This document shows, in pieces, positions 34,901 to 46,200 of a stretch of 64,000 nt of DNA. The notes beneath the pieces are model-generated. The model saw only the letters and a list, made by a program, of their open reading frames with translations. It was not told the DNA's origin and did not search any database. Position numbers and translations under genes: made by a program. Source of the stretch: Triticum aestivum (lineage: Eukaryota > Streptophyta > Magnoliopsida > Poales > Poaceae); NCBI RefSeq assembly GCF_018294505.1, contig NC_057807.1, forward strand, positions 137,298,747-137,362,746, given 5' to 3'. The number at the start of each line of letters is the position of its first letter. The first letter of the stretch is position 1.

Positions 34901-37352
34901 ATCAGAGTATACAGGAAAATTCACTATTTGCATAGTAAAAATATATAGCAGTTTTGTATGAGATACAAAAGGTTTCAATTATGAACAAATGAACTGGATT
35001 CTATCGTTGTAAATGACCTGACATTTGATAAACAGTTTCATAACTTGTCTGTTTGCTTTCATTGACACTTTTCTGGTATATACAAGCTCTACAACAGATA
35101 TCCATATTTTCATCTATAATTCATGCTGAATTGCTGATGATGCATTAACTCATTTTGATTTTGCTCAAAATTTCTCACTTATCGCATTCTAGCATTCAGC
35201 CTTGTATGTCAAAATTAGAACAGCTACAGGCCATGACACTTAATTTAGCTATCCTGCAATATGTTGACAATGTCTAAGATACTTTGATATTTGTAGTCAA
35301 ACATGGCTAGGTAATTCGCATTCATGGTATTAAGAAGTTTGAGTTTTTATTTTGAAGTTTTTGCAAAAAGAGATCATTTGAAAAATGAGCTAAAGACTAA
35401 TGCGAAAAGAAGAACAGAAGTAGTACCAACACTACTGAGTGCAGTTTTTCCTTAGGAACTTCAAGTGGACGCTGCACATTCTGCAATTTACTATCTTCCT
35501 TTTTGTTGGATCTTCCCTTACATTCCTTTTGAGAACTTTGCTTGGCATCAGCATCTTTGTCATCAGATCTGGATTCAGCACCCTTAGCTTTGTCTTCAGA
35601 CCTTGCTCTCTTGGCTGCATGTCATGACATAAATGTTACATGAGTAGGGTAACACTAACAACAATTCATAATCACAAACTTACTTAAACTCATATAGTAA
35701 CACATGCTACATTTCTAGAAAACTTCATTATGCTTTTGACTTATTTCGGTTCAGTTATGTTGCAGATTTTTTTTTATGTTTTTTACTTGTTTTCTGTCTA
35801 ATTGCACAAGGTTTTATCATGATCTTTTAGTTCTGATGGAACACAGTAGTTACAGGGGCATCATAAAATCAGTAATTCCAGTATCAAAAAGATTCATGCG
35901 TGTCATTCATTTTAACAAGACAAGATATGGAGAGAAATAAATAACCACAATAGTATCGACTCATGTGATTCTGAATTACTGCCAGCCCTTCCCCTGATTA
36001 ATGTAAGTTGCATGTAGAACTTTAAGTCATGCCTGTCCATTTGGATCAGCAACTGTCCTGTATGCTTGCTCTGCAAATGGCAATACGGCAACACGGAATG
36101 ACTGCTCTAGGGCGCATGTCATTATTCTGGGATGAAAAGGGCACAGCAGGCTCTGTAAATGGAGCCAGATAAGCTTGGCACAATGTAGATTGCGAGTACA
36201 CAGCAACTTTACTTAGTTCAAGCAATGTCTAAAACGATATTGTTAAGTCATGGACCAACAACAATAGGATAAATTGTAAGACTTTGTTAAATTCATGGAC
36301 CAAGACCAATGGAAGCCATTGGTGGTACATTTCCTAGGTTCTTTTCTTCGTAGACATGTGTAGGGTGTGTTTGCCAAGTGTCTGCGGTAGTCTGTTCCTA
36401 CTGACTGCAACAATCAAACCTAGTAGAAACTCAGACCCAAATGATTTCATCTCTACTTCTCTATCTCTATCTCTACTACTTAAAAAGAAGGTTCCCATTT
36501 CACCTTTCTTCCCACCACCCCTTCGTCCAACCTTCCATGTATATGATAATCAATCACCTTAATTTACTTAACTTCTGAACCAATTCCACTTCAATTTACT
36601 TACCAAACTTCTAATCAAAATACAAGGTAATTCACGGGCAGAATTTGATGAACATTTATTTACACAACCGCATTATTATTGACAGGTAAATCACAAGCTA
36701 ATATACTAGAATATTTATATCCCGTTGCAACGGGCATTGTTCTAGTTTACTACTCCCTCCGTCCGAAAATAGTTGTCATCAAAATGGATAAAGGAGATAT
36801 ATCTAGAACTAAAATACGTCTAGATACACCCCTTTTTATCCATTTTGATGACAAGTATTTCCCGACGGAGGGAGTATAATATATCTATAGCTTTTGCTAG
36901 GCGGTTCTCCAAAGCCTTGTGCAACTAGCAAGTGCTCCTACACCTTATTCGCTAGGCTAGCTCAACCGGCTCTGCTGAATCAAATAGAAGTGGGCAGGCA
37001 TGATTTTACCGGTTCTGTAGAGCAGCTCCCCCTGCAGAGTCTTGACAGGGAGAGCGTCGACGGGGTCCACCTCGAGGTCATCGTCGTCCTTGGGTTTCAG
37101 GGCTAGGGCAGCCCTCCTCTTGCGCTCGCGCTCCTCGTAGAGGAGCTCTACCTTGTCCTCGTCGTGGTCGGGGACCCTGGTGACGACTTTGTCGAGGGCC
37201 TTCCTGTTGAGCCCGGTGATCAGGTGGACGTGCTCTCTATTCTCCTCGACGAAATCCACATCCTCGTCGGAGACCAAGATGTCCTCGTCGTCGACATCCG
37301 GCGGCAGCGGCGGCGCGAGGATGACCTTGTTCTTCTTGCTGCTCTTCCCCAT
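26086..37352 (-). CDS. NOC3: Nucleolar complex protein 3 homolog, complete, 12 exons
   Basis: NOC3 works in the nucleolus and nucleoplasm, with NOC2, in maturation and export of the 60S ribosomal precursor. In yeast it is also linked to replication initiation. Exons: 37352-37010, 35614-35427, 34894-34686, 34593-34491, 34268-34105, 30449-30311, 30190-30029, 29947-29811, 29659-29345, 29030-28891, 26783-26686, 26592-26086. All introns are GT-AG, and the phases join into 2,505 bases, 834 residues plus TAG, with no stop. The start MGKSSKKNK matches plant homologs. The NOC3 N-terminal domain lies about residues 180-260, around [20 protein letters not shown] and [13 protein letters not shown]. Basic stretches lie at about 400-430 and at the C-terminus ([12 protein letters not shown]). 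The CBF/Mak21-type C-terminal domain spans roughly exons 8-12. Introns 1, 5 and 10 are swollen by mobile elements, but the exons are clean, so the gene is probably functional. Confidence 0.95.
27027..27181. mobile_element. Stowaway MITE in NOC3 intron 10
   Basis: It starts CTCCCTCCGTTTCAAATTAT after TA (27025-27026) and ends in the decayed inverse TAATTTGGAACGAAGGTAAG before TA. The interior is AT-rich and hairpin-forming. Confidence 0.75.
27962..28190 (+). mobile_element. tRNA-derived SINE in NOC3 intron 10
   Basis: An A-box-like TGGCGCAGTGGT at 27973-27984 and a B-box GGTTCGAACCA at 28007-28017 are spaced as in an RNA polymerase III promoter. The body up to about 28,190 ends in a T/G-rich stretch (GTTGGTGTTGTTCC). 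It resembles the Au-type SINEs of grasses. The 3' limit and target duplication were not settled. The surrounding 27,200-27,960 is unrecognised intron sequence. Confidence 0.6.
28633..28836. mobile_element. Stowaway MITE containing a second Stowaway MITE
   Basis: The outer element starts CTCCGTCCCAAAATAAGTGT and ends with the inverse ACTTATTTTGGGACAGAGGGAG, with TA on both sides. The inner element interrupts it. Confidence 0.85.
28665..28778. mobile_element. Inner Stowaway MITE
   Basis: It starts CTCCCTCTGTCCGAAAAAGC and ends with the inverse TTTTTTCGGACAGAGGGAG. Both sides carry TA (28663-28664, 28779-28780). The interior has a near-perfect palindrome around CTAGCACTAATTTGGTGCTAG. Confidence 0.87.
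30912..31037. repeat. Tandem duplication, unit 63 bp, in NOC3 intron 5
   Basis: Copies start at 30912 (TATAGGACTCCATTCC) and 30975 (TATAGGGCTCCAATCC) and share CAGAAAAGTTGTCACCACCA, with a few substitutions. Confidence 0.8.
31133..31415. mobile_element. Tourist-type MITE in NOC3 intron 5
   Basis: Terminal inverted repeats are GGCCTTCTTTGGTTT and, inverted at the right, GGTCTCCTTTGGTTC. It is flanked by TTA at 31130-31132 and 31416-31418, as for PIF/Harbinger-derived MITEs. It is 283 bases and AT-rich inside. Confidence 0.82.
31871..33509 (-). pseudogene. Younger RTE-clade LINE, 5'-truncated, nested in reverse orientation
   Basis: On the minus strand it encodes most of an RTE reverse transcriptase, with [47 protein letters not shown], the catalytic [13 protein letters not shown], and a C-terminal part ending ERRPPEAP-like. 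One in-frame TGA lies just before RVIEHRLRR near 33,160-33,170. The 3' end is the RTE-typical TAGCCTACCCCAACTTGTTT followed by a (TTG)n tail, seen as (CAA)n at 31,871-31,905. The endonuclease half is missing. The target duplication TGAATAGCGGTATTCTAA is at 31854-31871 and 33510-33527. Confidence 0.88.
33616..33685. mobile_element. Minimal Stowaway MITE (70 bp) inside the older RTE
   Basis: CTCCCTCTGTCCCACAATAT and the inverse ATATTAGGGGACGGAGGGAG, with TA at 33614-33615 and 33686-33687. It is among the shortest members possible because the arms almost meet. Confidence 0.87.
36470..36745 (+). mobile_element. Short non-autonomous Helitron in NOC3 intron 1
   Basis: The 5' end is TCTCTACTACTTAAAAAGAA after A (36469). 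The 3' end is CTAG (36742-36745) before T. A palindromic hairpin CCCGTTGCAACGGG lies seven bases upstream of CTAG. Insertion between A and T without duplication is the Helitron pattern. It has no coding capacity. Confidence 0.78.
36753..36874. mobile_element. Stowaway MITE in NOC3 intron 1
   Basis: CTCCCTCCGTCCGAAAATAG to the inverse CAAGTATTTCCCGACGGAGG GAG, with TA on both sides. The arms ATCAAAATGGATAAA and TTTATCCATTTTGAT are perfectly complementary. Confidence 0.9.
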
Positions 37353-37493
37353 GGAATAAGAAACAAATCTGGAGCGGGTTGAGCTTCCCTGAAGCCGACA
37401 CTAACCTCGCAAGTTTCACGGTGGCGGTAGGAGAGGGGGGTGGCCGGAGGTCCTTCCAAACAGGGAAGTAGGCGGCGGCGGTGGAACGAAGGG

Positions 37494-37630
37494 TTTATAC
37501 GACTTTCTCTTTTTCCTTCGAAAAACAGGGGCAGCATGCTGCTAGGTTTTGTGCCGGACCTTGGGCTTGGGCCATAGAAAGTTTGGTGGAGGCGTGGACA
37601 GAACCGCGCACACCAGGCCCGTACAAGCCC
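37494..37630 (-). promoter_or_regulatory. NOC3 promoter: TATA box and site II motifs
   Basis: On the minus strand TATAAA lies at 37499-37494, about 140 bases before the ATG. Upstream of it are two tandem TGGGCY site II motifs on the plus strand (37562-37567 TGGGCT, 37568-37573 TGGGCC), and another in the opposite sense near 37,624. Site II pairs are known in promoters of plant ribosomal-protein and ribosome-biogenesis genes, which fits NOC3. A telobox-like AAACCCTAACCCTAA (minus strand) lies at 37895-37909, but may belong to the LINE that starts there. 37,631-37,892 holds nothing else recognised. Confidence 0.5.
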
Positions 37631-37921
37631 ACATTCATACCTTTTTTTAACGCGAAACCTTGGTACGAGATTGACGTGGGAGAAACAAAAATTTAACACG
37701 AATGCTCATACACTCACTCAACGCATGCATGCACACCCTAAGGCCTCAAATAAATTCAAAAAAATGCAAGCATCGGTGTCAAGTCTAGAACTTGAACGTG
37801 GGTGGGCTGAAGATGACATTGTCCTCCTAACCGTTCAACCACACACCACGAGAGGAAGCTCTAAGGCGATAGGAGGCGATTTGCTCGTCCTACGTTAGGG
37901 TTAGGGTTTCGCTTCTCGGGG

Positions 37922-39100
37922 GTGGTTTGCATCTGGCAGCGGCGAGGGGGGCGACAGCGCAACCCTAGACGCAGGCGAGGATCGGTGTTCCCGGTGTGGG
38001 CGGTAGCTCATGGCGGGTACGGTGGATGGCAAGGCGACGGCGACCGCAGGGAACAAAAAAAATACGCCCAGGGCGGCGGCGGCTCCGGTGACGGAGGGAG
38101 TTCCAAGCAGGCCACTCCGAAGAAGGCGATACCGGCGACGCCGTCGACACGAAGATCGGGTGGACCAGAGACCAGGGAGGAGTCACAATCTCCATTGGTG
38201 AGTAAAAACCCGGATCCGACGTCGAGCTTGTTTGCGAGATTAGGAGGGATGGTGTTGATGGGGAAGGAAGTTGAGGGGTTCGTCTTTGAAGATCAGGATT
38301 CGGAGCTGCCGAGAAGCTCACGATGGTCGGCGGTGGGGAAGGCATGCACCAATCGCCCTGTGAGCAAGATCGGTTTAGAGAGAGCGATGACACGGGCGTG
38401 GGGGCTGCATCGAGAAGCTCAGTTCAGAGACATGGGTTCCAATATATTTGTGGTGCACTTTGGAAGTGAGGGAGATTACAAACATGTGATGAATAATGGG
38501 CCTTGGCAATTTGATTTTAGTGTTCTCATTATGAAAGAATATGAAGGGAAGACGAGACCCTCAGAGATGGTGTTTGATAAAGTGGACATGTGGGTGAAGG
38601 TGGTGGATCTTCCACTGGACAAGAGGACAGAAGCATTTGGTAAAGCGCTCGGCAATTGATTAGGTGAGGTGGTGAAAGTTGATGCGGATAAGGATGGTTT
38701 GGCTAGGGGAAATCAGTTGCGGGTTAGAGCTAAGGTGGATGTGTTTGAACCCCTTGTGCGTGGTTTCCATCTGAAGAAATCCAAGGACGAGAGGGGAGGC
38801 ACATGGTTTGACTTCTACTACGAGAAAGTTCCTCACTTTTGCTTCGAGTGTGGGAGACTTGTGCACACGGTGGGCTACTGTGAACCCCCTGTTGATTCTT
38901 CATTGCAGTGGGGAGGGTGGATGCGTGCATCCCCTGGGAGGAACACAAGCAAAGATACTTCAACGGGAGGGGCATCTAGCAGTAGCAATAGTAGAAGCCA
39001 GGCGCAGTTTGACGATGGAAGTAGGTTCAGGCCCCGGGAGGAGCACATACGCGTGAGGGGTTTGCCAACAAAGAGGAATCTAAACTCTCAATTCTCTTAG
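37922..39100 (+). pseudogene. LINE ORF1 (DUF4283 and CCHC zinc knuckle)
   Basis: RNA-binding ORF1 protein of plant L1 elements. The DUF4283 region (about 38,250-38,760) has IFVVHFGSEGDYKHVMNNGP and MWVKVVDLPLDKRT. It is broken by a TGA at 38657-38659, where relatives have Trp. The frame continues to a CCHC knuckle C-x2-C-x4-H-x4-C at 38,840-38,881 (FCFECGRLVHTVGYC). The tail is Ser/Arg-rich and ends at a stop near 39,100. The true start codon is uncertain. Confidence 0.8.
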
Positions 39101-39672
39101 ACAGCTGAAAACCGCACTGGCGGACAGAGTAGGCGAGGAGATGGAGAGGTAAATAGCCCAAACCGAGATAAATCCAGGGGTGCTGATGATGGAAAGCATG
39201 ATCTCATGGAAGGACTGGAGTTGAAGAGAGAGCAAAATTTGAGGGACAAGCTGATGGACTCCAGGGTAGAGAGAGACAGGAGGTATGCTAGGGATATCTC
39301 TTGGGAACGGAAGGGAAAGGACTCGGTCGATGCTGCACATGCAGGGCGGCACCCCCTGGCTTGTGATAGGACAGATTCACGAGGGGGGTTTGGAGATCAG
39401 GGGCAACATGGAAGGAGAAGAGGGTACTATGTCAGAAAACCGAGACAAAGCCCTGGATACGATCAACGTGATGGTCAGCGGGACAGAGGTACGTTTGTGA
39501 CCAGGAAGCGTGGACCGAGGCAAGTTTGGGTGGCAAAGGGTGAGGCTGAGAGAATGGATGGACAAGATGCTTTCATTCGCGAGATGCGACGCAAGACGTC
39601 GACAGTGTTTGACCGCATTTCAGATAATATGGAGAGATCGGCGGACCCCGAAAGACGGGGCCGCCGGGAGCA

Positions 39673-42567
39673 ATGAACGTTTTAGCCTGGAACTATCGAG
39701 GACTGGGGTTGGACTCGACAGTGGGCGAACTCCGTGACCTGATTAGGTCCCACAACCCAGCGGTGGTGTTCTTAAGTGAGACGAAGAAGAAGGCAAGGGC
39801 TATGGAAAAGTTGAAATGGAGTTTGGGCTTCAGATGTGGTGTTGCTGTTAACTGTCAAGGGCTAAGTGGTGGTTTAGCTTTGTGGTGGAGGGATCATCTT
39901 CAAGTCACAATTAGACCCTGGTGTCAATATTTTCTGGATGCGGAAGTAATCTGGGATGGTAAAACTTGTAGGATCACTGGATTCTACGGGGAACCCGATG
40001 TGGAGCATAGAAAGAAATCATGGGATGCCCTCCGATACTTAAGACGGCAAGATGAGCTACCATGGCTGTGTCTAGGCGATTTTAACGAGGCTCTAGTGAG
40101 AACCGAGCAACGGGGAGGCAACCCTAGAAGCTTCACACAAATGGACGATTTTCGTGATTGCTTGGCCGACTGCGGCCTCGCTGATCTTGGCTTCTCAGGC
40201 TACCCTTTCACATGGGATAATAAAAGACAGGGCAAGGAGAATATCCAAGTCCGGCTTGATCGAGGTACATGCAATAACGATTTCATGACCATGTTTCCCG
40301 ATACTCATGTCAAACATATAATCACGGAGGAATCAGATCATAGTGCACTGGTGGTGCATGTTCTGGAGACGGCTCCAGAACAGGTTGCTCGAGGGCCCCG
40401 GCAGTTCAGGTACGAGGAGGCATGGACACGTCATGAGAAATACGAGCCAACGGTAGCTGAGAAGTGGGCTGAAGTGGATGGGGGAGGCGTGGGAATCACA
40501 GCAACGTGCAGCAGGCTCGGAATGCTCTCAAAAAGCATGCAAGAGTGGGGAGGAGTAGTCTTTGGTTCGATCCGAAACCAAATAAAGCAACTGCAAGTGC
40601 AGCTGAATGATGCCAAGTTTAGGGCACTGCGAATAGGATATTCTTCTGAAATAAGAGATATAGAAGAGCAGCTCCGAGAGGTCTATGCGCGAGAGGAAGT
40701 TATGCAAAGACAATGGTCATGAGTGGACTGGCTAGCGGCAAGGGATATGAATACCAAGTATTTTCAGGGAAGAGCCTCGCATAGGAAGAGGAAGAACACA
40801 GTTCGGGCATTGCACCGAGAAGATGGGTCGAAGTGCATGGTTGATGAGGAGATGAGAGAGATGGCAGCAAAGTTTTATCATGACCTATTTACCTCGGAAG
40901 GATCGGTGGGCGCCCAAGCTCTTCTCCAAAATATTCCAAGTATGGTTTCAGAAAACATGAACCAGAAACTTGTGGCACCAGTAACTAATGATGAGATTGA
41001 GCGTGTACTGTTCCAAATGGGTCCAAAGAAGGCCCCAGGCCCTGATGGGCTCCCTGCTCTCTTCTATCAGTGACACTGGTCGCTTGTAAAGGAAGATGTG
41101 TGCAGAGTTGTTCGAGACTTCCTTGCTGGATTGGCGGCATCGGAGGTGTTTAATGCGATAGTTATTGTTATGATACCGAAAGTTAACTCGCCGGAGTTGC
41201 TTTCGCAGTTCCGTCTGATTAGCCTGTGCAATGTTCTGTACAAAATTGCTTCTAAGGTGCTAGCTAATAGGTTAAAATCTATTTTACCCATTCTAATCTC
41301 TGAGGAACAAAGTGCTTTTGTCCCAGGGCGGCTAATCACTGACAACGTATTTGTGGCCTATGAGTGTGTGCATGCGATAAGGAAGAGGAAACGGAAGAAT
41401 CCATTATGTGCTATCAAGTTGGATATGATGAAAGCCTACGATAGAGTGGAGTGGGTTTTCCTTGACAAATGCTGCTCAAGTTTGGTTTTGACATTGCATG
41501 GTCTCCATGATTATGAGGTGTGTAACGTCGGCAAATTTTGTGGTTAAGCTAAATGGTGGGCTCTCCAGAATGTTTATTCCATCCCGAGGATTACGGCAAG
41601 GAGATCCTCTATCCCCTTATCTGTTTTTGTTTTGTGTGGAGGGTTTTTCTGCTTTGCTGAAAAAGGCTCAAGAAGACAAGATTATTCGTCATTCAGGAGC
41701 ACTGCCCCCAAATGACTCATCTTTTGTTCGCTGATGACATCATTGTCTTTCTTCAAGGATCTGTTGACAATTTTCAAGCTCTGAAGGAAATATTGGCCAT
41801 GTATGAAGAAGCTTCGAGACAGAAGGTAAACTTACAAAAATCCTCTATTTTCTTTGGAAAAGGGTGTCAGCAAGACCTAAAGGTTTTACTCAAGGAAAAA
41901 ATTTGGATTGAGGCTGAGGCTTTGAGTGAAAGATATTTGGGTCTCCCAACTATGGTGGGGAGGGCCAAGGATGGATCATTTTCAATATGTGGTTGAGAGC
42001 TCGAAGAAGAAGGTTACAGGATGGAAGGGGCAAGGCCTCTCAAAAAAAGCAAGAGAAGTACTTGGGCTACAAGCCACTCCTGCGTTTACCATGAGTTGTT
42101 TTCTCCTCACAAAGAAGATGTGCCGGAACCTGACATCTATCTCGTCAAAATTCTGGTGGGGGGCAGTAAACGGTGAACGCAAAGTGCATTGGATCGCCTG
42201 GGATAAAATGTGTGCTACGAAGAAAGAAGGAGGCTTGGGGTTTAGAGACGCCGAGGCTTTCAACCAGGCGCTCTTGGCCAAGCAGGCATGGAGAATCTTG
42301 AGGGTTCCCTCCTCGCTATGTGCACGTGTATTGAAAGCAAGATATTTCAGCGATGGGGGGATTATGAATGCAACTTGCCCAGATGGCGGCTCATACACGT
42401 TCAGAAGCATTCTCCATGGTAGGGATCTGTTGAGAGAGGGATTAGTGTGGCGAGTGGGAGACGGCTCCAGGATCAACATCCACCATGATCAATGGTTACC
42501 AAGGAGCGGCAGCTTAACACCACTGGGTGTTGAGTATGTCCCCGGAGTCACTAAATTTGCCACCTAA
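39673..42567 (+). pseudogene. LINE ORF2: endonuclease, reverse transcriptase, zf-RVT
   Basis: It starts MNVLAWNYRGLGLDSTVGEL, an AP-endonuclease-like domain with FLSETK, CLGDFNEAL and ESDHSALV. TGA codons at 40720-40722 and 41071-41073 interrupt the frame where relatives have Arg (CGA to TGA). The reverse transcriptase has [23 protein letters not shown], then after a frameshift near 41,480 RGLRQGDPLSPYLF, and after another near 41,710 the catalytic LLFADDIIVF (about 41,721-41,750). A further shift near 41,980 leads to the zf-RVT region with KFWWGAVNGERKVHWIAWDK. At least two nonsense codons and three frameshifts make it inactive. Confidence 0.88.
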
Positions 42568-42675
42568 TTGATCACTCAGGCACAAGATGGAACGAGCAAC
42601 TACTGAACTCAATGTTCTCACAGGAGGACGTTGAAGACATAAAGCAGATCACGATTGGAGGGCTGGGTTCGGATG

Positions 42676-42742
42676 ACCACTTGGCCCAGAGATACCTCTC
42701 CGACAATCGGAGTGACAAAACCTAATCTTGAAATACGCCAAC
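42676..42742 (-). mobile_element. Angela/BARE-like LTR, inner piece (split by insertion)
   Basis: GGCCCAGAGATACCTCTCC and what follows matches the LTR at 4454-5296. It continues at 57,639 after the inserted Gypsy element. Its last five bases, CCAAC, are the target duplication. Confidence 0.8.
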
Positions 42743-43223
42743 TGAGGGAGTCCTGGACTAGGGGGTGTCCGGATAGCCGGACTATCATCATCGGCCGGAC
42801 TCCAAGACTATGAAGATACAAGATTGAAGACTTCGTCCCGTGTCCGGATGGGACTTTCCTTGGCGTGGAAGGCAAGCTTGGCAATACGGATATGTAGATC
42901 TCCTACCATTGTAACCGACTCTGTGTAACCCTAGCCCTCTCCGGTGTCTATATAAACCGGAGGGTTTTAGTCCGTAGGACAACAATCACAACAACAATCA
43001 TACCATAGGCTAGCTTCTAGGGTTTAGCCTCCTTGATCTCGTGGTAGATCCACTCTTGTACTACCCATATCATCAATATTAATCAAGCAGAAGTAGGGTT
43101 TTACCTCCATCGAGAGGGCCCGAACCTGGGTAAAAACATCGTACCCCTTGTCTCCTGTTACCATCTGCCTAGACGCACAGTTCGGGACCCCCTACCCGAG
43201 ATCCGCCGGTTTTGACACCGACA
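42743..43223 (+). repeat. 5' LTR of the outer Gypsy element
   Basis: 481 bases, TG...CA. The promoter TATATAAA is at 42949-42956. The sequence after the LTR, TTGGTGCTTTCATTGAGAG, is the presumed primer-binding region; I could not match it to a specific tRNA. Confidence 0.93.
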
Positions 43224-43270
43224 TTGGTGCTTTCATTGAGAGTTCCTCTGTGTCATCACCGATAGGCTTG

Positions 43271-46200
43271 ATGGCTCCTTCGATCATCAACAACGACGCA
43301 GTCCAGGGTGAGACTTTTCTCCCCGGATAGATCTTCGTGTTCGGCAGCTTTGCACTGCGGGCCAATTCGCTTGGCCATCTGGAGCAGATCGAAAGCTACG
43401 CCCCTGGCCATCAGGTTAGATTTGGAAGCTTAAACTTCACGGCTGACATCCGCGGAGACTTGATCTTCGATGGATTCGAGCCACAGCCGAGCGCGTCGCA
43501 CTATCTCGATGGGCATGATTTAGCTCTGCTGCCGGACAGTGCCCTGGAAGCCGCACATGAGTCCGCTCTAATCCTTAATTCGGAGCCGACCGCGCAGATC
43601 GAGGATGGGTGGCTAGACACCGCCTCGGGGGCTGCAACCTCTACGGCGATGGAGCCGAATACTGACCTTGTCCCTTGCGACGCTCATGACTCCGAGGTGC
43701 CGGACTCCTCGCCAGACTCCGAACCTCCTGCGCCCCCTCCAATCAAATCCGATTGGGCGCCGATCATGGAGTTCACCGCCACGGACATCTTTCAACACTC
43801 ACCTTTTGGCGACATTCTGAATTCGCTAAGGTATCTCTCGCTATCAGGAGAGCCCTGGCCGAATTGCGGTCAGGAGGGTTGGGATGCGGACGACGAAGAA
43901 ATTCAAAGCCCACCCACCACCCACTTTGTAGCCACTGTCGATGATCTAACCGACATGCTAGACTACGACTCCGAAGACATCGACGGTATGGACGACGATG
44001 ATGGAGATGACCAAGAACCAGTGCCTACGGGGCATGGAAGACCACCTCGTCATACGACATATACATGGTGGACATCCCAAAGGATGGGAATGGCGAAGAA
44101 GCAGCGGAGGCAGATTCCTCCAAGAAACAGCCCAAGCGTCGGCGTCAGCGGCGCCGCTCTAAATCTCGCCACAACAAGAATGGAGATTCCGGCACCGGGG
44201 ATAATAACACCCCAGAGAGTGCCGAAGACAACCCCCTCCAGCAAGATTCAGCACAGGAGGACGGAGAAGCCGGCCCTCATGAGAGAGCGGCAGACGAAGA
44301 GGTAGAGGATGATAATTACATACCTCCCTCCGGAGACGAGGCAAGCCTCGACGACAACGAATTCGTCGTGCCCGAGGATCCCATCAAACAAGAGCGTTTC
44401 AAACACAGGCTTATGGCCACGGCGAACAGCCTAAAGAAAAAGCAGCAACAACTTAGAGCTGATCAAGACCTGCTAGCCGACAGATGGACTGAAGTCCTTG
44501 CGGCCGAAGAGCATGAACTCGAACGCCCCTCCAAAAGCTACCCGAAACGCAAGTTGCTCCCCCGATTAGAGGAGGAGGCATATAAACCTGCATCACCAGA
44601 GCACAATACGGCTGACCGACCACCTCGTGGCCGCGATAAAGAGGCCTTTAGGCCCTCCATCAGAACCGTACCCCGGCATCGCTCGAAAAGCACAAGGCCA
44701 CAGGGGAAAGCTCCGGACTTGCGAGATATATTGGAGGATAAGGCAAGACAATCAAGATCGATCTACGGATCGCCTGGGCGCCCCACGGATACGCGACGAC
44801 AACCGTCGCGCCGGACACAGCAAGTCCGGCCGGGCCGAACACAATAGGCAAAGCTCGTTTGAGCTACGTCGTGATATAGCCCAATACAGAGGCGCCGCAC
44901 ACCCACTATGCTTCACAGATGAAGTAATGGAGCATCAAATCCCGAAGGGTTTAAACCCGTGAACATTGAATCCTACGATGGCACAACAGACCCCGCAGTT
45001 TGGATTCGAAGACTATCTCCTTCATATCCACATGGCCCGCGGACGATGATCTTCACGCCATCAAATATCTCCCACTCAAGCTTAAAGGACCAGCTCGGCA
45101 TTGGCTTAACAGCTTGCCAGCATAATCAATTGGGTGCTGGGAGGACCTGGAAGCCGCATTCCTTGATAACTTCCAGGGCACATACGTGCGACCACCACAC
45201 GCCGATGACCTAAGCCACATAATTCAGCAGCCAGACGAATCGGTCAGACAATTCTGGACACGATTCTTAACAAAGAAAAATCAAATCGTCGACTGTCCGG
45301 ATGCAGAGGCTCTCGCAGCCTTCAAACATAACATCTCCGATGAGTGGCTTGGCCCGGCACCTAGGACAGGAAAAGCCGAAATCCATGGTAGCCCTCACAT
45401 CACTCATGACCCGCTTCTGCACGGGAGAGGACAGCTAGCTAGCCCGCAGTAACAACCTCAGCAAAAATTCTGGCAGTTCCGGATACCAAGGACAGCAATG
45501 GCAGGTCGTGTCGCAACAAGAACAAACGCCGCGTTAACGGCGGTAATACTGAGGATAAGGCAGTCAATGCCGGATTCAGAGGCTCCAAACCCGGTCAGCG
45601 GAAAAAGCCATTCAAAAAACTACTCTGGGTCCGTCCAATTTGGACTGAATACTCGACCGCTCGTGCCAGATACACGGCACCCCCGAAAAGCCAGCTAATC
45701 ACACCAACAGGGACTGTTGGGTATTCAAGCAGGCACGCAAGCTAATTGCCGGAAAACAATGACAAGGGGCTGCATAGCGATGACGAGGAAGAGACCCGAC
45801 CGCCGAACAATAGAGGACAGAAGGGTTTCCCCCACAAGTGCGGACGGTGAACATGATATACACAACTCACATACCCAAGAGGGAGCGGAAGCGTGCACTC
45901 AGGGACGTATACGCGATGGAGCCAGTCGCCCCGAAGTTCAACCCATGGTCCTCCTGCCCGGTCACCTTTGATCGAAGGGACCACCCCACCAGCATCCGCC
46001 ATGGCGGTTCGCCGCATTGGTTCTAGACCCAATCGTCGACGGTTCACCACTAGAGTCCTGATGGACGGGCAGCAGCCTGAACCTGCTTTACCAGGATACA
46101 GTGCGCAAGATGGGCATAGACCCCTCAAGGATTAAACCCACAAAGACGACCTTCAAAGGCATCATACCAGGTGTAGAGGCCAATTGTACAGGCTCGGTTA

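Larger units (their letters stand above)
37893..42675 (+). mobile_element. L1-type LINE, near full length but 3'-truncated and decayed
   Basis: It contains ORF1, then ORF2 with endonuclease, reverse transcriptase and zf-RVT regions in order. The 3' end is cut where an LTR fragment abuts at about 42,676, so the hairpin tail is absent. The 5' limit near 37,893 is inferred from the start of GC-rich leader sequence about 540 bases upstream of the NOC3 ATG, head to head with it. Confidence 0.85.

Noticed and set aside
43148..43330. Short plus-strand frame at the end of the 5' LTR as a separate peptide
   Set aside because: It is the leader plus the first codons of the decayed gag, ending at its TAG.
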